Source: Athalassotoga saccharophila (GTDB lineage Bacteria; Thermotogota; Thermotogae; Mesoaciditogales; Mesoaciditogaceae). Taken from it: DNA of 64,000 bases. This document shows, piece by piece, positions 25,716 to 33,689 of the stretch. A model generated the notes under the pieces. That model was not told the origin of the DNA. It searched no databases and saw only the letters and a program-made list of their open reading frames with translations. Position 1 is the stretch's first letter; every line of letters starts with the position of its first letter. The stretch is from positions 1,512,708-1,576,707 of the forward strand of contig NZ_AP019551.1 of assembly GCF_009936215.1 (NCBI RefSeq). Reading direction: 5' to 3'. The translations under genes and the position numbers were made by a program.

Positions 25716-28033
25716 ATTATCATCACGTCCTTTTGAGGAATTTTGAATCCTATTTCTTCATCGTAAAAATCATTCAGCCTGTCTTTTTGAACAAGATAGA
25801 ATGAATTGCCCATTTTACGATCTAAAATAGGTGGTCCATTTTCCATCAATGACTTGGTTAGATTGATAGAGATCATGTATTGATTCATTTTTTTGAACAG
25901 GCTGATAGCCTTTACATACCATTCTTTAGGATCGAGTGATTGAATTTCCTCGAATTCATTCCGTAGTTCAACGGCCTTCTCATCGTATTCGATATAAATA
26001 TTCGCATTTAAAAATCCCTTTATTATTGAAAAAGTAGATATCGGAGGGTTTTCAATGGCTTTGTTTTGAGAAAAGTAAAAAAGCATCTTTAAAGCATTCA
26101 AGTATTTTTCAGACTGGGCTATGTAATTTGAAACCCTTTCAAAATAAGGATTTATTAAACTTTCTTCGAATTTTTCTTCGGTTATTTCAGATATTTCATT
26201 GAATATCTCTCTTGAAATGCCCACTAAAAGATCGTCGTAAACCAAATTAGAGTAAGAGGTACCGTTGTCATTTTTAAGATCGATCAAATGGACTATTCCC
26301 ATATCGATTGTGTAATTCCTATTACATCTTCCACAACTTTGAATTATAGAATCCACCGGTGCCATATCTCTGTAGACCGTGTCAAAATCTATGTCCATTC
26401 CTGCCTCAACAACTTGAGTGCTCACAAGCAATTTTACGTCCCCCTTGTTTATTTCGTTTATAACCTTTTCTCTCAATTTAGGAATGACACCAGCCGAAAG
26501 GTAACATCTTTTTATTTTTGCACCTTCAAACATTTTGAAAAAATTCTGAGACGAAGAAATGGTATTTAAAACAACGAGTACTCTTTTATCTTTTTTAAGA
26601 TCATCATCAACCATTTCGTAAAGACTCTCTAAAGTGTTGAGGTTCTTTGTTTCATTCACAATTTTTATCCTCTTAAGCATAAATTTGTCTTTTGCAAGTT
26701 CTTTCGAATCTATAAAGATTTTGGGCTTTGTTGCCGTAGTGAGTATGAAATAGGTCCCTGTATTTTTGGCGATGAAGTTGAAAACTTCCGAAATCAATTT
26801 CCAGTATTCGTGCGGTATGTTCTGTATCTCGTCCAAAATCACGATAGCCCCAAAGATAGTGTGAAGTTTTCGAATGTCAGATCTTCTGTTCGAGATCAAC
26901 CCTTCGAATAAACTTACAAAGGTTGTAACTATTATTTCCGAGTCCCATCCGGATATCAAAAGAGATGAAAGATCCTCGTCCAAAGGTCCAACTTCATCGT
27001 CTGTGTATTCGTTCGGAGCAAGATGGTGCTGGACGAGCAAAAGATCCGTGCTCACTTCTCGATCAATTGAAAGCACATCTTTTATTCTTTGGGCATTTTG
27101 GTCTACCAAACTTGTAAATGGAAGGGCATATATTATCTTAGGAATCCGCCCTTCGGAGTCTTTTACCATTTCCCTTAATTTAAGAGCAAAGTCGAATGAC
27201 GTTAGGGTTTTGCCGATTCCTGTGGGAACTGTTATCGTGTAAAAATGATCTTGGAGAGATATCTCTGAGTTGAGAACATCTTTGTGAACAGCCTCTCTTA
27301 AATCGTTTATTATCCCCTCGGAATTTTTGAAATGAGACTCCATATATTTCTGTACCACTTTTGTGTCAAAGTCGATCCTTTTTGAAAATTTACGGCCGTA
27401 AGTTGCCGCATCCAGCCTGTCTGCATCGATGAGAATGGAATACAAAAAATTAATCGCGAAATAAGATGAAAGATCATTTTTTGAATTCAACACGTCATCA
27501 ATCTCGGTATCTATCTCCGATATCTCATCGATAATTTCTGCCGTTTTTTGAGGCGATATTTCAACATGAGTTTGATCTTTAAACCATGTTGCAAATTCTT
27601 TGTCTATACTTTTTGTCACGTTGACAAGTCTTTCTTCGCTGTACTTTAGTTCGGCAACTTCATCGATGTAGTATTTTAAAAACCCATGATGGCGCCTTAC
27701 AACAACAAATGCGTAAAATGAAATTTCTTTTGCTTTCTCATCTGCTTTTGAGAAGCATTCCTTTGCCGCAGCGTAAGCGTAAATTGCCGATATCTCGGAG
27801 TGTGGGGATTTTACATTCGATCCTGTTAATTTTTCCTGAAATTTCTTCGTTGCTTTTCCTAAATCATGCGAGATGGCAATAACATGAATTAGACTCTTAA
27901 AAAGTTCTGTCTCAATTCCAAAAGCCTTTTGGGTATCTAATTTTTGATCTTCAAAGAAATCTAACATTATCTTTTCGACACCCAAAAGGTGATCAACCAA
28001 AGGTCTTTGCGGATGTGAATACAGCATGATCAC
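25712..28033 (-). CDS. cas3: Cas3 HD nuclease-helicase (type I-B)
   Basis: A 773-residue effector nuclease recruited by Cascade. The N-terminal HD domain has SHPQRPLVDHLLGVE (about 6-20) and ISHDLGKATKKFQ (about 54-66). The superfamily-2 helicase follows with TVPTGIGKTLTSFDF (Walker A, about 267-281), VILDEIQNIP (motif II, DEIQ variant, about 395-404), TTATKP (motif III) and QVVEAGMDIDFD plus QSCGRCNR (motifs V/VI, about 532-562). The start is GTG or the ATG two codons later, both overlapping the cas5 end. Every catalytic element looks intact. Confidence 0.93.
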   Translation of the reverse strand: MIMLYSHPQRPLVDHLLGVEKIMLDFFEDQKLDTQKAFGIETELFKSLIHVIAISHDLGKATKKFQEKLTGSNVKSPHSEISAIYAYAAAKECFSKADEKAKEISFYAFVVVRRHHGFLKYYIDEVAELKYSEERLVNVTKSIDKEFATWFKDQTHVEISPQKTAEIIDEISEIDTEIDDVLNSKNDLSSYFAINFLYSILIDADRLDAATYGRKFSKRIDFDTKVVQKYMESHFKNSEGIINDLREAVHKDVLNSEISLQDHFYTITVPTGIGKTLTSFDFALKLREMVKDSEGRIPKIIYALPFTSLVDQNAQRIKDVLSIDREVSTDLLLVQHHLAPNEYTDDEVGPLDEDLSSLLISGWDSEIIVTTFVSLFEGLISNRRSDIRKLHTIFGAIVILDEIQNIPHEYWKLISEVFNFIAKNTGTYFILTTATKPKIFIDSKELAKDKFMLKRIKIVNETKNLNTLESLYEMVDDDLKKDKRVLVVLNTISSSQNFFKMFEGAKIKRCYLSAGVIPKLREKVINEINKGDVKLLVSTQVVEAGMDIDFDTVYRDMAPVDSIIQSCGRCNRNYTIDMGIVHLIDLKNDNGTSYSNLVYDDLLVGISREIFNEISEITEEKFEESLINPYFERVSNYIAQSEKYLNALKMLFYFSQNKAIENPPISTFSIIKGFLNANIYIEYDEKAVELRNEFEEIQSLDPKEWYVKAISLFKKMNQYMISINLTKSLMENGPPILDRKMGNSFYLVQKDRLNDFYDEEIGFKIPQKDVMIM

Positions 28034-28728
28034 ATGAAAATTAAATAATCATCGTTAACTCTAAAGACCGTTTCTTCATCTCCGACGACAACCTTTATTC
28101 CGCCGAGATTGGGGTTGTATATGTAATCCCTGTTTGAGACAAAATTTCTTTTTTCGTCTATTTCGTATGGCAAAGTATCGAAGATATATTTTTGATCATC
28201 CATAGGCTTAAAAATCAAATTGTCGATCTTAGGAACAACGCTGCTTACTATAACCTCCGTCTGAGGTTTTACCCATTGAATTGGAAAGTCTCCGATGTAT
28301 TCTATCTTTGCTATGTTTGATGCCGTGCCAAGATATGGCGTGTAAAAACTCTCCCTGTTTATGATCTTGTTTTTCAGAGTTAACAATTTTGATTCTTCCC
28401 ATGAAATATATAATTTGTAAGAGGGATTGTATATCATCTCGGTCAGAGTAAGGATATTAGGACTGGGAGCATTTTGCTTTGTGTTTAGGTTTTTGAAGGT
28501 AGTGCTTTTTTTCTGGATAGGCTTTAAGATTTTAACGGCAACTTTGAATTCTTTAAAGAAAGATATGTAATGATTTTGATCGTCATTCCCCCATCCCAAA
28601 ACGGCGGCTATCATGCCGATGATAGCCGTCCTCGGTGGAAAATCATACGTCAAAGAAGATGTTGTTGTGTATGGCTTTCTGAACACACCAAATCTTGAAG
28701 AAACTTCAAAAACAGATATTTTCTCCAT
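28030..28728 (-). CDS. cas5: Cas5 (type I-B, Cas5h/Cas5t-like)
   Basis: A 232-residue RAMP protein of Cascade that caps the crRNA 5-prime handle. The N-terminal block FEVSSRFGVFRKPYTTTSSLTY (read as two parts, about residues 7-28) and the following FPPRTAIIGMIAAVLGW (about 31-47) are the Cas5 signature. The rest is a beta-rich RAMP fold. It starts four bases after cas7 and overlaps cas3. No catalytic residues are expected in this subtype. Confidence 0.92.
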   Translation of the reverse strand: MEKISVFEVSSRFGVFRKPYTTTSSLTYDFPPRTAIIGMIAAVLGWGNDDQNHYISFFKEFKVAVKILKPIQKKSTTFKNLNTKQNAPSPNILTLTEMIYNPSYKLYISWEESKLLTLKNKIINRESFYTPYLGTASNIAKIEYIGDFPIQWVKPQTEVIVSSVVPKIDNLIFKPMDDQKYIFDTLPYEIDEKRNFVSNRDYIYNPNLGGIKVVVGDEETVFRVNDDYLIFM

Positions 28729-28731
28729 TAA

Positions 28732-29637
28732 TCAAGCCTCCATCTTGAATTTCTCGACATTTACTCCTTCCAAAGTATTAAATTCTGGGGTGATTTTGAG
28801 TTCGTCGCTTGATAAATATCTAACCCTTGAAATTCTTTTTGCATTTCTTTTTATCAGATCAAACAATTTTGTTAAATCTAAAGTGTAATCAAGAGCAGAT
28901 CTTATCTCATTTTCAGATTTTTCTGTTTTTAAAGAAATAAAGGCATCCAATCCGCCATTGTGTGTGTCATCATTGTATTCGATCTGTACAAGCAATCTTG
29001 GAAGTTGTTCCATCTTCGATCTTGTTATAAGGTCTTTTGTACCAAACCAAAGTGCTTTGAAAAATTCTTCAACATCGTCTTCGGTTAATTTTGTGTTTAC
29101 AGCCGCGTTTTGATTTATCACTCCGTAAAAGGCTATTAATGCGTAAGGTACAAGGTATTCTTCACGAAATGATGACATTTGAGCGTTTTCTCTCGACGCA
29201 AAGGCTGCTGTTCCTTTTATGTAAGAAAGATCTACGGCATGTAAAGACTCTCCCATTCTCATCTGAATAGGTCCGACGAGTGTTACGGAATCGCCGGCAC
29301 TACCCTTTTTTGCAAGTTTGATAGGAAGCATTCCACCAAAAAGTCTTATGTCTATTGCTTTATTAAGTATGTCATTGAGAGGATCTTTTGAATCGCCTAT
29401 GAGTGCTTTTGTTCTGCCTTCAGAAGTTTGAACATCTGTAGATTTTGAAATGAATATTGTCTTTCCGCTTTGTTCGAGATAATCTCTGACCGTTCTTTTG
29501 AGTCTAACATCGCTCACGAGCACATGTGAAGTTATCTCGTCATATCTTGGTTTGTTTTCATCGTTCGGATCTCCGTTTGGGTTTCCCCATTTCACATCAT
29601 AGAGAAACAGAAATTCAGATCTCTTCAGTTTTTCCAT
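28732..29637 (-). CDS. cas7: Cas7 (Csh2-like backbone subunit)
   Basis: A 301-residue RAMP subunit that polymerises along the crRNA spacer. The N-terminal FLYDVKWGNPNGDPNDENKP (about 11-30) is the hallmark of the Csh2/Cst2 type, followed by DVRLKRTVRDYL (about 43-54). RENAQMSSFREEYLVPYALI (about 151-170) is also typical. It overlaps the end of cas8b by 23 bases and precedes cas5. Confidence 0.93.
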   Translation of the reverse strand: MEKLKRSEFLFLYDVKWGNPNGDPNDENKPRYDEITSHVLVSDVRLKRTVRDYLEQSGKTIFISKSTDVQTSEGRTKALIGDSKDPLNDILNKAIDIRLFGGMLPIKLAKKGSAGDSVTLVGPIQMRMGESLHAVDLSYIKGTAAFASRENAQMSSFREEYLVPYALIAFYGVINQNAAVNTKLTEDDVEEFFKALWFGTKDLITRSKMEQLPRLLVQIEYNDDTHNGGLDAFISLKTEKSENEIRSALDYTLDLTKLFDLIKRNAKRISRVRYLSSDELKITPEFNTLEGVNVEKFKMEA

Positions 29638-31447
29638 TATCTTCTTCCCCTTTCGAAATTTTTAGTGGTTCTGCAAATGACAATGTCATGCCCGATACAA
29701 AGATGAAATTGGCTTCATCGATATCTAATTCCCAATTGGTGGTCAAATTAAGGTAATACGCGCACAATCTTTTTAGAATATCGACGTTTTTTGAATTTAA
29801 ATAGCAGTTGTCGTTTGACGAATATTCGATCATCTTGTTTATGACTTTTGCGTAGAGACCTTTGAAATCCTCTCTTTTCATTCTCAAACCTTTAAGTTGT
29901 GAATAAAATGGTGCTTTTGACCTATCCATTTTGTTTTGCTGGCATGCAACCAATCTGCCGACAAGTACGCCCAAATAGAACAATCCCTTTTTCTCGCTTG
30001 TGTCAAATGAATTGTTGAAAAATTCGTCTACCCTTTTGTCCAATTCATACTCTTCCCCGCTTAGATTCGAAGCCATCTTAACGCTCCTTTCATCTTTATT
30101 TAGAAACTTAAACAAATCCAAAATCGTCATTGCATCGTAAACGTAAATTCTAAAATCTTCTTTGAATTCTCCGTCGGTATAAATGGTAGATCTTATCTTT
30201 TTGATGGCATTGGAGATTATCAAATTACGTTGTGGCTTTCTTTTCTCGAGTATTCCCCTTACAACTATGTAAAAATCTTTGAGATTGGGCTTTTTTGATC
30301 CTTTGGCTGTCAAATCATATATGGTTCGTAAAGTGAAATCGTACCATTCTCCGGCAATCTTTTTATAAATTGAATCCACACGATCCATCGCGTCAGATAT
30401 CTCTTTTATCCATGTCGGAGGCATATCCTGAATGTTCAAAATTATCTGCCTTTGTGCATTGTTCGGTCTGTAAAAGACGAAGTCGATCGATGTAAAGTCC
30501 GAAAAAACTCTTGAGTTTTTTAGAATTCTCATTTCAAAGACAGATCTGCGCTTTGTTGAATCTTTATCAAGAGTCACAGAATTTATCCTTTTGATGTTAT
30601 CTATGGTGCTTTTTATCGCATCTAAATTGCCATTGAGAGATTTGGGTATGACCCAAACTTTGTCTTGAGAATAAAATGGAAAATCAAGATTTTTTAAAAT
30701 GATCTTGGATCCAAGTTGCATGTCTTTATAACAGTCTTCGCATATGGGAAGAATTTTGTTTACGTTTTTTGGATTCATATCGGGCAAAAATCCACGTTTT
30801 TCAACAGTTGCAAATTTGAAAATTTCTATATCGCTCAATTTTTTCTTCGAGATCGGTGCATTTCTTCCGCACACGCAACAAACTGAATCAGACGAAGTTT
30901 GGCTCTGATTTGATTTCACAAAGGCTTCCAAAATCTCTTTAACATCTGCGGGATAAGATACTTTACCGTTTGATTCGAATTCAAATGTTAAAATCGCGTT
31001 TTTGTTTGAAAAAGTGATCATCTTTTGAGAAACTTTCTGTGCAATTTCGTCTATGTTGTTATCGAGAAAATCGGCAAAATTCTTCAAAAATTGTGAGTTC
31101 ATACCTTTTATGAAATTCGAATATTTGCCAAATGGTTTTAAGATTTGATCTGCTTTTTCATCGTTGACATATTCGTAAGATTTCAAAAAGATTGTCGGGG
31201 AAAAAAGATTTTTATCATTGCCATAGAGTTGTTTGTAAAGTAATGGGTATGGATCGGATTTTAGATAACTGGGTACTATGTCTTTGAGCGAAAAATTGTA
31301 ATTGCTGTCAAATTCTACCTTTACGACTATTGCCTGAATATTTTCAGGATTATCTTTGACCTTTACAGAAGAAGGAAAAGCGCTCAGCAGTCTGTCGGTA
31401 TCATTTCCACCGTAGATCCTGCCTATGTCTCTTACCGATTTAAGCAT
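29615..31447 (-). CDS. cas8b: Cas8b/Csh1 large subunit
   Basis: A 610-residue large subunit of type I-B Cascade, expected to recognise the PAM and recruit Cas3. It carries a Cys4 zinc-ribbon-like site: CCVCGRNAP (about 191-199) and PICEDCYKDM (about 235-244). The body is otherwise poorly conserved, as is usual for Cas8b, with the Csh1-like block GLFYLGVLVGRLVACQQNKM (about 494-513). Start: ATG behind GAGGTG; the longer frame begins inside the leader. Gene order cas8b-cas7-cas5-cas3 identifies the subtype. No cas6 is in the operon. Confidence 0.88.
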   Translation of the reverse strand: MLKSVRDIGRIYGGNDTDRLLSAFPSSVKVKDNPENIQAIVVKVEFDSNYNFSLKDIVPSYLKSDPYPLLYKQLYGNDKNLFSPTIFLKSYEYVNDEKADQILKPFGKYSNFIKGMNSQFLKNFADFLDNNIDEIAQKVSQKMITFSNKNAILTFEFESNGKVSYPADVKEILEAFVKSNQSQTSSDSVCCVCGRNAPISKKKLSDIEIFKFATVEKRGFLPDMNPKNVNKILPICEDCYKDMQLGSKIILKNLDFPFYSQDKVWVIPKSLNGNLDAIKSTIDNIKRINSVTLDKDSTKRRSVFEMRILKNSRVFSDFTSIDFVFYRPNNAQRQIILNIQDMPPTWIKEISDAMDRVDSIYKKIAGEWYDFTLRTIYDLTAKGSKKPNLKDFYIVVRGILEKRKPQRNLIISNAIKKIRSTIYTDGEFKEDFRIYVYDAMTILDLFKFLNKDERSVKMASNLSGEEYELDKRVDEFFNNSFDTSEKKGLFYLGVLVGRLVACQQNKMDRSKAPFYSQLKGLRMKREDFKGLYAKVINKMIEYSSNDNCYLNSKNVDILKRLCAYYLNLTTNWELDIDEANFIFVSGMTLSFAEPLKISKGEEDNGKTEEI

Positions 31448-31489
31448 TTCATCACCTCGATTTATCAAAAAGGTATATCATGCTTGATT

Positions 31490-32134
31490 TTAATCAAATT
31501 TTATCGAATAAGATGTACTCCCAAGACTTTCTACCCCTTTTACAATCATTTTCTCTTTCCCGATTCCGGATATCTTTGCACCCATCGAATTGAGAAATCT
31601 TGCAAGATCTACCACCTCCGCCTCCCTTGCACAGTTTGAAATTTCAACAGTCGTCCCTTTCAATAAAACTGAGGTCATCATAAGATGATCTGTCGCCTTA
31701 ATACTTGGAAAGCGCATCTCTATTTTTACGTCTTTGGGTGCCTTTCTAAAGATTGCATCGATGAAATCCCCTTCTTCTTTTACATCGATACCGAGTTGTC
31801 TTAATCCTTCGATATGAATATCTATTGGTCTTGGTCCTATCGAAGATCCTGAACGATAAAATACCCTTGAATGACCCGTCCTTATTGCAAGGGGACCAAG
31901 AAAAAGTATTGCCGTCCCAATTGGCCTGTATCTTATCTCACCGTCGAGATTTCCTCCTTTCGAATAAAACATATCTCCGTCAAGGTACACATTCCTAAAT
32001 CCTTTCAAAAAATCGATCATTTCTCTTACAGACGGCACATCCGGAATATTTCTGATTTCTATATCTCCATCGCTTAGCACCGACGATGCAATAACTGCCA
32101 AAGTTTCATCTTCAAATCTGTGATCATTTGTCAT
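31490..32134 (-). CDS. Stand-alone MurA domain-I-like protein
   Basis: A 214-residue protein related to the EPSP-synthase/MurA superfamily but only half its length. It matches the region of MurA (about residues 22-230) that forms domain I: GPLAIRTG, GSSIGPRPIDIHIEGLRQLG (about 95-114), NCAREAEVVDLARFLNSMGA (about 170-190) and VKGVESLG. The second domain is absent. At the position of the catalytic Cys loop (usually GGCTIGARP) it reads SGSSIGPRP, so the Cys is replaced by Ser. It is unlikely to be a normal enolpyruvyl transferase and may bind UDP-sugar or nucleotides, or be a partner of another half. The start follows GGAGG. It lies just upstream of cas8b on the same strand. Confidence 0.65.
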   Translation of the reverse strand: MTNDHRFEDETLAVIASSVLSDGDIEIRNIPDVPSVREMIDFLKGFRNVYLDGDMFYSKGGNLDGEIRYRPIGTAILFLGPLAIRTGHSRVFYRSGSSIGPRPIDIHIEGLRQLGIDVKEEGDFIDAIFRKAPKDVKIEMRFPSIKATDHLMMTSVLLKGTTVEISNCAREAEVVDLARFLNSMGAKISGIGKEKMIVKGVESLGSTSYSIKFD

Positions 32135-32153
32135 AATTTCATCCTCCAATAAA

Positions 32154-32177
32154 TATGCCCACACATGTGCGGGCATA
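32154..32177 (-). terminator. Hairpin between the small protein and MurA-like genes
   Basis: TATGCCC and GGGCATA arms enclose the palindrome CACATGTG, followed on the minus strand by TTTATTGG. It could be a weak terminator or an attenuator/processing site within the operon. Confidence 0.5.
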
Positions 32178-32181
32178 AGTA

Positions 32182-32379
32182 TTACCTTGCCTGAGTTGTA
32201 GAAATAAGATGTCCTTTTTCGTCGTATACATAGGCTATATTTCCGCGTCTTATCGTGACCGTTGTAGATGTATAGCCCATAAGTTCACATTCCGAACCGC
32301 ATCCTATCGTCCATAAAACCCTGTTGCCTTCCGCGTAAACATATAAAATACCTCCTCTTTTGATCGCGGTGATTATCAT
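32182..32379 (-). CDS. Small conserved beta-type protein
   Basis: A 65-residue protein of unknown function. It has an internal repeat-like pattern: GILYVYAEGNRVLWTIG and GNIAYVYDEKGHLIST, suggesting two small beta-hairpin units. Similar short proteins of the wording LVGYTSSTVTVRRG are, as far as I recall, common hypothetical proteins in plasmids and phages. It overlaps the UDG-like gene by ATGA and has GGAGGT six bases before its start, so it is real and co-translated. Confidence 0.6.
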   Translation of the reverse strand: MIITAIKRGGILYVYAEGNRVLWTIGCGSECELMGYTSTTVTIRRGNIAYVYDEKGHLISTTQAR

Positions 32380-33155
32380 GCCTGTACCTCCTTGCCTTTG
32401 ACAAATTGACTTAAAATTTCAATCTCTTTCAAAGAAAGGTTGGTAGATAATTTGTGAGGTTTGAATGAGTTTGGATGTGGAAGAAATACGATATATCTTT
32501 CTACATTCTCTATTTGGATGGGTCCAATGAGTTTATGATTCTTACCTGTTGATATGTTGTAATAAGAACTGAATACCCCTTTTGCAGTTGATCCTAATAC
32601 TATTATAACCTTTGCAGGGCTCAAAGAAATAACAGAAGATAAATACCTTTGGGGGCATATTTTGCATGCCTCTTTTACACCGTATTCGTGCGGCGATTTG
32701 CAATGCACAACTTCAGTCATGGCATAATCAGTCCCGGGAATGGCATTTTCTATAACTTCGTTTGCTATGCTCTTGAGCGTTACCCAGAAGCGGACAGCAG
32801 GACTGTAAGTACCATCTTTTTTGAGATATCTTATTCCATCCCTTGTGAATTTAGATCCTTTGTCAAAGCAGGTGATAAAAAAGGTTTCAATCGATTCCAC
32901 ATCCCAGTTCCACGTTGGGAAGTTTTCGTCGAAACTTATGCCGGGGTTAGAACTTACAAATAGAATATTTGCTTTTTCTATGTGGCCTCTCCATGGTTCC
33001 GGCACCTGAAAATGGTTAAGAGAAAAAGAAGAGTAGGACTCAGACTGCGATTTAACGATTTTAGAACATTCACCTGAACCTTTGTCTATGACTTCTTGAA
33101 TCAAAGGGCAGTGAATGATGTTTTGCATTACGGCATAAATATTATCCGTAGCCAT
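32376..33155 (-). CDS. Uracil-DNA-glycosylase-superfamily-like protein
   Basis: A 259-residue protein. The segment ILFVSSNPGISFDENFP (about 45-61) resembles motif 1 of UDG-superfamily proteins (GxNPG type), VVHCKSPHEYG (about 144) is a mid-domain element with Cys, and FLPHPNSFKPHK (about 224-235) resembles the terminal HPS/HPN motif. The Cys-rich CKSPHEYG...CKICPQRY could bind an iron-sulfur cluster as in family 4/5 UDGs, although only three or four Cys are seen. Relatives are often annotated as UDG-like proteins near defence genes. The start follows AAAGGAGG. The gene is preceded by the AGTGTGATTA element and may open the type I-B operon. Confidence 0.6.
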   Translation of the reverse strand: MATDNIYAVMQNIIHCPLIQEVIDKGSGECSKIVKSQSESYSSFSLNHFQVPEPWRGHIEKANILFVSSNPGISFDENFPTWNWDVESIETFFITCFDKGSKFTRDGIRYLKKDGTYSPAVRFWVTLKSIANEVIENAIPGTDYAMTEVVHCKSPHEYGVKEACKICPQRYLSSVISLSPAKVIIVLGSTAKGVFSSYYNISTGKNHKLIGPIQIENVERYIVFLPHPNSFKPHKLSTNLSLKEIEILSQFVKGKEVQA

Positions 33156-33167
33156 ATTATCGCCTCC

Positions 33168-33191
33168 TTTCAAATTCTTTAATCACACTTT
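33168..33191 (-). promoter_or_regulatory. AGTGTGATTA element, copy 1 (UDG-like/type I-B operon)
   Basis: Minus-strand AGTGTGATTA (33180-33189) followed by AAGAATTTGAAAG and then the ribosome-binding site of the UDG-like gene. It sits just after a terminator, so it marks a new transcription unit. Identical core in six places, all in this defence island. Confidence 0.6.
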
Positions 33192-33213
33192 TGACGACAT
33201 TTCTAAGAAAAAT

Positions 33214-33237
33214 CCCCGCAGCCTTGTTTCTGCGGGG
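33214..33237 (-). terminator. Terminator after the small ORF pair
   Basis: On the minus strand CCCCGCAG and CTGCGGGG form a strong 8-bp stem with an eight-base loop, followed by ATTTTTC. It ends the unit of the two small ORFs. Confidence 0.8.
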
Positions 33238-33246
33238 GATGTTACA

Positions 33247-33348
33247 TTATAGAAGCGACCAGATCAAAATTTCTACTATAAGTTTGAGTTTCTCTATCCG
33301 ATCGTCTCCAAATTCTTTCCAATATTCACGAAACAGGTTTTTTATCAT
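33247..33348 (-). CDS. Small ORF, 33 residues
   Basis: Encodes MIKNLFREYWKEFGDDRIEK followed by a short hydrophobic amphipathic tail. It overlaps the preceding small ORF in another frame and lies before a strong terminator. No family recognised; a small helical peptide, possibly a toxin-antitoxin or regulatory peptide. Confidence 0.35.
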   Translation of the reverse strand: MIKNLFREYWKEFGDDRIEKLKLIVEILIWSLL

Positions 33349-33478
33349 TTCTGGTCTCTTCTACTTGTTTTCCATGTTTCTCTTCTTCAGGCCAGGTCAG
33401 CAACAAGGAGCTGATTTCGGCAATGGTCTGAGAAGCGATTAATAAGATCTTTCCTGCTAAAACTGTTTTTTCACTCAT
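33326..33478 (-). CDS. Small ORF, 50 residues
   Basis: Begins MSEKTVLAGKILLIASQTIA, with GGAG seven bases before the ATG. It has a hydrophobic helix (residues 6-29) and a charged tail. It is preceded by the AGTGTGATTA element at 33519 and followed by the overlapping 33-residue ORF and a terminator, so the two form a tiny transcription unit between array 3 and the type I-B operon. Function unknown. Confidence 0.45.
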   Translation of the reverse strand: MSEKTVLAGKILLIASQTIAEISSLLLTWPEEEKHGKQVEETRNDKKPVS

Positions 33479-33508
33479 GGAATTACTCCTTTTAATTTTT
33501 TCATTTCT

Positions 33509-33530
33509 TCAGATTTTATAATCACACTTT
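33509..33530 (-). promoter_or_regulatory. AGTGTGATTA element, copy 2 (small ORF pair)
   Basis: Minus-strand AGTGTGATTA (33519-33528) followed by TAAAATCTGAAG, about 40 bases before the 50-residue ORF. Confidence 0.55.
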
Positions 33531-33561
33531 TTCTATTTTCGCTTTTAAAAAAGAAGTAAAT

Positions 33562-33689
33562 TAAGCACGTAGCGGGTGGCTCGTGGCATGTAGTAAAAAT
33601 GGAGAATTGAAAATGGACAATTTTCAATTTGCAATTATCAATTAGTTCCACTCACTGCTCACTGGAGCCATTGGCCATAGGCCATGCGC
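33562..33689. repeat. Palindromic repeat at the trailer of array 3
   Basis: One copy of the 8640-type element (CACGTAG head, GAATTGAAAATGG hairpin arm, CAATTATCAATTAG tail, GGCCATAGGCCATGC segment), running into the degenerate first repeat. No gene is seen between 33479 and 33689 apart from the element at 33509. Confidence 0.75.
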
